Source: Flavobacteriia bacterium (GTDB lineage Bacteria; Bacteroidota; Bacteroidia; Flavobacteriales; Flavobacteriaceae). From it: a stretch of 10,956 nt of DNA. The notes below the pieces were generated by a model. The model saw only the letters and a program-made list of their open reading frames with translations, was not told the origin of the DNA and ran no database searches. Positions 6,693 through 10,956 of the stretch are shown here, one piece after another. The position numbers were made by a program, and so were the translations under genes. The stretch lies in assembly GCA_003973375.1 (NCBI GenBank), contig QNYL01000097.1, positions 1-10,956 of the forward strand, read 5' to 3'. The stretch's first letter is position 1. Every line of letters begins with the position of its first letter.

Positions 6693-7274
6693 TTATAATT
6701 CTAAAAAATTCTTTAACAAAATCTCCCCTGCTTTACTGCTCTTTTCAGGATGAAATTGCACTCCGTAAAAATTATCCTTCTGAATAGCTGAAGCATAAGC
6801 AATTCCGTAATTGGTTTTTGCTATCGTATTCTCATTGATCGGTACGTAGTAACTGTGTACCAGATACATATACTCATTTTCTGAAATGTTTTTAAACAGC
6901 GGAGATCTTAGATCTTCTATTTGATTCCAACCAATCTGAGGCACTTTTAAGTCCGTTTCAAATCTTTTTACGGTAAGATCGAATATTCCGAGTCCCTGCG
7001 TATTTCCTTCCTCCGAATAATTACACATCAGTTGCATTCCCAGGCAAATTCCTAAAACCGGTTGTTTCAACTCAGGGATCACCTGTTCCAGTTTCTTTGC
7101 TTTGATGGCTTTCATGGCAGAGGCAGCCTCTCCAACTCCCGGAAAGATCACCTTATCTGCCGAGCTGATCTTTTCAGCATCATCTGATAAAAACGACTCA
7201 TATCCCAATCGGTTGAGAGCATATTTTACCGATTGTACATTTCCAGCTCCGTAATCAATAACAGCTATTTTCAT
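6693..7274 (-). CDS. hisH: Imidazole glycerol phosphate synthase, glutamine amidotransferase subunit
   Basis: This 193-residue class I glutamine amidotransferase hydrolyses glutamine and channels ammonia to HisF. The catalytic triad is complete: Cys77 in GICLGMQL, and His175 and Glu177 in FHPEKSS. The N-terminus [15 protein letters not shown] and the oxyanion-loop sequence PGVGEA (45-50) are typical. The Ala/Glu after PGVG differs from the PGVGAF of many other bacteria but leaves the backbone glycines intact. Its ATG overlaps the hisB stop in ATGA (7271-7274), which suggests translational coupling with hisB. It belongs to a heterodimer with HisF. Confidence 0.98.
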   Translation of the reverse strand: MKIAVIDYGAGNVQSVKYALNRLGYESFLSDDAEKISSADKVIFPGVGEAASAMKAIKAKKLEQVIPELKQPVLGICLGMQLMCNYSEEGNTQGLGIFDLTVKRFETDLKVPQIGWNQIEDLRSPLFKNISENEYMYLVHSYYVPINENTIAKTNYGIAYASAIQKDNFYGVQFHPEKSSKAGEILLKNFLEL

Positions 7275-8407
7275 AAAGTTCCTTTTGTTGTGGGCAAGAT
7301 CATTTTTGAAGCATCTCTTTGTACTGCTGCTTTTATCGCCTTCGCGAAAGCCTTAAAGATCGCTTCGATCTTGTGATGTTCATTGTTTCCTTCTGCTTTT
7401 ATGTTGATATTGGCTTTGGCAGAATCGGAAAAGGATTTAAAAAAATGCAAGAACATCTCAGTAGGCATTTCCCCTATCTTTTCCCTTTTAAAGTCTGCTT
7501 CCCAAACCAGCCAGTTCCTTCCTCCAAAATCAATGGCAACCTGCGCCAGACAATCATCCATCGGTAAAAGGAAACCATAGCGTTCCATGCCTCTCTTATC
7601 CGATAAAGCCTTATAAAAGACCTCTCCCAAAGCAATGGCCGTATCTTCAATGGTATGATGTTCATCCACTTCAAGATCTCCTTTTACACTGATATTCAAA
7701 TCCATATTTCCGTGTCTTGCAATCTGTTCCAGCATATGATCAAAAAATGCAAGCCCGGTATTGATCTCACTTTTTCCTGTGCCATCAACATTTAAAAAGA
7801 TATCTATATCGGTTTCTTTTGTAGTTCTTTTTACTGAAGCTGTCCTTTGATCTAATTTTAAAAAATTATAGATCTCCTCCCAATCGGTTGTTTCCAGTAC
7901 GATATACGGATCAAGATCTTTCTTATCCACGCTAATCTCATCAGAACCTAAATAGGTCTGTTCATTGATATAAATAGCTTTAGAGCCCAGGTTTTTAGCC
8001 AGCTCCACATCTGTAAGCCTGTCGCCAATCACAAATGAATTTTCCAGATCGTATTCATCAGAAAAATATTTGGTCATCAAACCTGTTCGCGGCTTCCTGT
8101 CGGGGGAATTGTCTTTTTCAAAACTTCGGTCTATCAGTTGTTCTTTAAATACAATACCTTCATTTTCAAGGGTTCTGAGCATTAAATTGTGATAGGGATA
8201 AAAATCATCTTCAGGATAGGCATCCGTACCCAACCCATCCTGATTGGTTACCATAACCAACTCAAAATCGAGTTCGGAAGCAATTTTCGACAAGGAAGTG
8301 ATCACCTTTGGATAAAATACCAGCTTTTCTATGCTGTCCACCTGTTCATCAAAAGGCTCCTTGATCAGGGTTCCGTCCCGGTCTATAAACAATACTTTTT
8401 TACTCAT
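7271..8407 (-). CDS. hisB: Bifunctional histidinol-phosphatase / imidazoleglycerol-phosphate dehydratase
   Basis: This 378-residue fusion catalyses the dehydratase and phosphatase steps. The N-terminal HAD phosphatase (about 1-165) has the nucleophile motif FIDRDGT (Asp9, Asp11), VTNQDG at 53-58 and VIGDRLTD at 126-133. The C-terminal dehydratase (about 195-378) has the duplicated metal-binding histidine motifs: [13 protein letters not shown] (221-233), DEHHTIED (248-255) and [12 protein letters not shown] (343-354). In the E. coli enzyme the phosphatase domain carries a Cys-His-Cys-Cys zinc site. The gap-free equivalent positions here hold Asp93, Ser95, Ser101 and Asp103, so that site is absent. 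The stop overlaps hisH and the start overlaps hisC, each by ATGA. Confidence 0.97.
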   Translation of the reverse strand: MSKKVLFIDRDGTLIKEPFDEQVDSIEKLVFYPKVITSLSKIASELDFELVMVTNQDGLGTDAYPEDDFYPYHNLMLRTLENEGIVFKEQLIDRSFEKDNSPDRKPRTGLMTKYFSDEYDLENSFVIGDRLTDVELAKNLGSKAIYINEQTYLGSDEISVDKKDLDPYIVLETTDWEEIYNFLKLDQRTASVKRTTKETDIDIFLNVDGTGKSEINTGLAFFDHMLEQIARHGNMDLNISVKGDLEVDEHHTIEDTAIALGEVFYKALSDKRGMERYGFLLPMDDCLAQVAIDFGGRNWLVWEADFKREKIGEMPTEMFLHFFKSFSDSAKANINIKAEGNNEHHKIEAIFKAFAKAIKAAVQRDASKMILPTTKGTL

Positions 8408-9459
8408 GATTCAATGCTTTTCAATACTTTGTATAATTCTTTATTTTGTTCTTCCGTGCCCATGGTAATTCTCAGACAATTTTTACATTTAGGCTGTGTG
8501 TTTCTGTTACGGACAACGATACCTTTTTCAAGAATCTGCTGATATCTTTTATCGGCATCATCTACCCTGATCAACACAAAATTGGCATCGGTTTTGTAAA
8601 TCTCTTTGATAAAAGAAATATTTTGTATATCACTTAATAACTGATTCTTATATATCTTTATCTGCTCTTTTTGTTTAAGTATATTTCCATATTCATCCAG
8701 GGTATTCAAACCCTCCTCCTGAGTTAAAATATTCACATTATAAGGAGGTTTTATCGAGTTAAGGATCTCTATAACTTCCTGATCGGCAAAACAAATACCC
8801 AGGCGAATCCCTGCTTTTCCAAAGGCCTTGGAGAAGGTCTGTGTAACAACCAGATTATTGTATTCATTTATTTTTTCCAGCCAGCTTTTGGAATCGGCAA
8901 AATCAATATAGGCCTCATCAACAACTACAAGTCCGTTAAAACTTTCCAGCAAGCGCACAACACTTTCTTCTTCCATCAGATTCCCAGTGGGATTGTTGGG
9001 AGAACAGATAAAAATAATCTTTGTCTCATCATCAATTTCCTGCAGGGCTTTTTCCATATCGATCTGAAATGTATCATTCAGCAAAACCTCTTTTACTTTT
9101 ACATCATTAATATCAGCAAGAACCTGATACATACCATAAGTTGGTGGAAAAGTAAGGATATTATCCTTTCCGGGATTACAAAAAGCCCTGAAAAGCAGAT
9201 CCAGCACTTCATCACTTCCGTTTCCGAGCAGAATATTCTCTGCCGGGAGTCCTTTTAATTCTGAGATCTTTTCTTTTAAAGTGCTTTGCAGCGGATCCGG
9301 ATAACGGTTCAGTCCGTTATCAAAAGGATTCTCATTGGCATCGAGAAAGACCATCTTTTTATCCGCATCAGAAAACTCATTTCTTGCCGACGAATAAGGT
9401 TTTAAACCCATTATATTGGGTCTGACCAACTTTTTGATATCTATACTGCGCTTATTCAT
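8404..9459 (-). CDS. hisC: Histidinol-phosphate aminotransferase
   Basis: This 351-residue PLP-dependent aminotransferase of fold type I converts imidazole acetol phosphate and glutamate to histidinol phosphate. The visible landmarks are [10 protein letters not shown] (39-48), [12 protein letters not shown] (78-89), SPNNPTGN (153-160, PLP-binding Asn157), DEAYIDF (181-187) and [14 protein letters not shown] (208-221). Lys211 is the PLP Schiff-base lysine and Arg219 contacts the phosphate. The length is typical of the bacterial HisC. The ATG at 9459 lies inside the end of hisD: the two genes overlap by 8 bases (ATGAATAA), so ribosomes can reinitiate there. Its stop overlaps the hisB start. Confidence 0.98.
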   Translation of the reverse strand: MNKRSIDIKKLVRPNIMGLKPYSSARNEFSDADKKMVFLDANENPFDNGLNRYPDPLQSTLKEKISELKGLPAENILLGNGSDEVLDLLFRAFCNPGKDNILTFPPTYGMYQVLADINDVKVKEVLLNDTFQIDMEKALQEIDDETKIIFICSPNNPTGNLMEEESVVRLLESFNGLVVVDEAYIDFADSKSWLEKINEYNNLVVTQTFSKAFGKAGIRLGICFADQEVIEILNSIKPPYNVNILTQEEGLNTLDEYGNILKQKEQIKIYKNQLLSDIQNISFIKEIYKTDANFVLIRVDDADKRYQQILEKGIVVRNRNTQPKCKNCLRITMGTEEQNKELYKVLKSIES

Positions 9460-10741
9460 CTTTTAAAGACTTTAACCGGATAGAGACTGCATTTTTGTGA
9501 GCCTGTAAACCTTCTGCTTCGGCCATCACTTCTATTGATTTTCCAATATTCTTTAATCCTTTTGTTGAAATTTTCTGAAAAGTGATCGATTTTAAAAAGG
9601 AATCCAGATTTACGCCACTGTATGCTTTGGCATAGCCATTGGTTGGCAATGTATGATTGGTACCCGAGGCGTAATCTCCGGCACTTTCAGGAGTATACTG
9701 ACCAATAAATACAGATCCTGCATTTTGAATGTTCTCAATAAAAAAGGATTCATTTTCAGAGGCGATAATAAAGTGTTCCGGAGCGTAGGTGTTGATCAGA
9801 TCTACAGCCTCCTGTTCGCTTTCCACACAAATCAATTTTGAATTGGAGATCGATATTCTGGCTATTTCCTTTCTTTCAAGCACTTCCAGTTGTTTTTCCA
9901 CTTCTTTTTCAACTTTTTCCAGCATTGTTTTAGAAGTAGAAACCAGCACTACCTGACTGTCGGTACCGTGTTCTGCCTGAGAAAGCAGGTCTGAAGCAAT
10001 AAAGGCTGCATTAGAATTTTTATCGGCTACCACCAATAATTCACTCGGACCTGCAGGCATATCAATGGCAACACCATATTTTGTAGCCACCTGTTTAGCA
10101 ACGGTTACATACTGATTTCCCGGACCAAAGATCTTATCTACTTTGGGTATGGTTTCGGTACCAAAGGTCATGGCCCCTATAGCCTGTACCCCTCCTATTT
10201 TAGCAATCCTGGTTACGCCGCAAAGTGCTGCTGTAAATAAAATAGCAGGATTAATTTTTCCTTCCTTATCAGGAGGTGTACAAAGAATAACCTCACTGCA
10301 ACCGGCGATCTTAGCAGGAATGGCAAGCATTAAAACACTTGAAAACAAGGGTGCTGTTCCTCCCGGAATATATAAACCGATCTTTTCAACAGGCTTTTTT
10401 ACCTGCCAGCACACTACCCCATCGGTAGTTTCTGTCTTCACTGTTTCTGTTCTTTGATTTTTGTGAAATTTTTCAATATTGTCTTTAGCTAGTCTGATCG
10501 CATCTTTTAGTTCCTCTGAAATCAGCGATGAAGCCTGAGCAATAGTCTTTTGATCTACAAATATTTCATCAATATCAACCTGATCATAAAGAGCTGTGTA
10601 TTTTTTCACGCTTACATCTCCGTTCTTCTGTATGTCTAAAAATACTTTTTTTACAAGTTCTTCAACATCATCAAAAGCTCTTACAGGACGCTCTAAGATC
10701 TTTGGCCAGCTGGCTTTATCCGGATTTATTATTTTTTTCAC
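9452..10741 (-). CDS. hisD: Histidinol dehydrogenase
   Basis: This 429-residue NAD-dependent zinc enzyme performs the last two oxidations from histidinol to histidine. The zinc ligands expected from the family are all present: Gln255 and His258 (SQAEHGT), Asp356 (SAGDYASG) and His415 (LQAHKNA). The catalytic pair is Glu322-His323 in APEHF. YIPGGTAPL (124-132) and GPGNQYV (206-212) are further signatures. The start is a GTG (10739-10741). An in-frame stop lies only two codons upstream and the first internal ATG is over 130 codons in, so GTG must be used. The hisG stop lies 11 bases upstream and hisC overlaps by 8 bases. Confidence 0.97.
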   Translation of the reverse strand: MKKIINPDKASWPKILERPVRAFDDVEELVKKVFLDIQKNGDVSVKKYTALYDQVDIDEIFVDQKTIAQASSLISEELKDAIRLAKDNIEKFHKNQRTETVKTETTDGVVCWQVKKPVEKIGLYIPGGTAPLFSSVLMLAIPAKIAGCSEVILCTPPDKEGKINPAILFTAALCGVTRIAKIGGVQAIGAMTFGTETIPKVDKIFGPGNQYVTVAKQVATKYGVAIDMPAGPSELLVVADKNSNAAFIASDLLSQAEHGTDSQVVLVSTSKTMLEKVEKEVEKQLEVLERKEIARISISNSKLICVESEQEAVDLINTYAPEHFIIASENESFFIENIQNAGSVFIGQYTPESAGDYASGTNHTLPTNGYAKAYSGVNLDSFLKSITFQKISTKGLKNIGKSIEVMAEAEGLQAHKNAVSIRLKSLKDE

Positions 10742-10752
10742 AATTTGTTATT

Positions 10753-10956
10753 TTACATTACCATTTTTTCAATTGGAATAACCAACAAGCCTTCCGCACC
10801 ATTCTGTTTGAGTTCATCAATAACTTCCCAGAATTTATTCTTTTCGATCACAGTATGGATCGAGCTCCATCCTTCTTCAGCTAAAGGCAAAACAGTTGGA
10901 CTCCTCATTCCGGGCAGGATCTTGATGATATTGTCTAATTTTTCATTAGGTACATT
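10753..10956 (-). CDS. hisG: ATP phosphoribosyltransferase, long form, C-terminal end (5' part outside window)
   Basis: The last 67 codons of hisG run from the right edge to a TAA at 10753-10755. They translate as NVPNEKLDNIIKILPGMRSP and continue through VLPLAEEGWSSIHTVIE and FWEVIDELKQNGAEGLLVIP to IEKMVM. This is the C-terminal regulatory domain found only in long-form ATP phosphoribosyltransferases. In the family this domain binds histidine and gives feedback inhibition, and such enzymes need no HisZ partner. HisG catalyses the committed step, condensing ATP with PRPP. The start, the catalytic domain and any operon promoter or leader lie outside the window. The gap to hisD is 11 bases. 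Confidence 0.95.
   Translation of the reverse strand, partial: NVPNEKLDNIIKILPGMRSPTVLPLAEEGWSSIHTVIEKNKFWEVIDELKQNGAEGLLVIPIEKMVM

Noticed and set aside
7338..7352. Palindrome TTCGCGAA with flanks GCC/AGCC, possible repeat or protein site
   Set aside because: It encodes the conserved KAFAKAI of HisB, which explains the bases. There is no second copy in the window.
7319..7580. Two overlapping plus-strand frames opposite the hisB dehydratase domain
   Set aside because: Both are antisense to conserved HisB motifs and show no start context or domain.
10143..10457. Plus-strand 104-codon frame opposite hisD
   Set aside because: It is antisense to the most conserved part of hisD. Its composition follows from the codons of the opposite strand.

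Overview
This is an AT-rich window with tightly packed genes. It most likely comes from a Bacteroidota chromosome, probably a flavobacterium. Four things point there. Upstream regions carry TAnnTTTG-type -7 boxes. Starts lack Shine-Dalgarno sequences and instead have A/T-rich leaders. There is a lipoprotein with a TlpA-type thioredoxin domain behind a DUF4369-like domain. The histidine operon runs in the order hisG-D-C-B-H-A-F-IE with a bifunctional hisB, a fused hisIE and a long-form hisG. I cannot name the genus from sequence alone.

Left part, plus strand (1-1915): the window opens inside a DksA/TraR-type zinc-finger regulator. A promoter-bearing gap of 128 bases follows, then a TlpA-like lipoprotein thiol-disulfide oxidoreductase, a strong hairpin terminator, and a small NifB/NifX-type (dinitrogenase iron-molybdenum cofactor family) protein with an extreme histidine-rich tail.

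Middle part, minus strand (1912-4338): a predicted exported protein with two phospholipase D HKD motifs converges on the NifX-like gene, and the two stop codons share one TTAA. A promoter and a perfect 13-bp hairpin separate it from an acyl-CoA thioesterase of the 4HBT hotdog family. The spacer 4339-4545 holds the thioesterase -7 box and two hairpins that can end histidine-operon transcription.

Right part, minus strand (4546-10956): the histidine biosynthesis operon enters from the right edge in the C-terminal end of hisG and runs through hisD, hisC, hisB, hisH, hisA, hisF and hisIE. Together these cover every step after the first condensation, apart from PRPP supply. HisIE and HisA make PRFAR, HisH with HisF converts it to imidazole glycerol phosphate and AICAR, HisB does the dehydratase and phosphatase steps, HisC the transamination, and HisD the final oxidation. 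The D/C, C/B and B/H junctions overlap, while H/A, A/F and F/IE have gaps of 18, 19 and 28 bases.

I see no mobile element, CRISPR array, RNA gene or defence-type system. Most of the window is ordinary core metabolism. The points most worth a second look are the His-rich NifX-like protein, the exported HKD protein, the HisB phosphatase domain without the enterobacterial zinc ligands, and a few intergenic hairpins.
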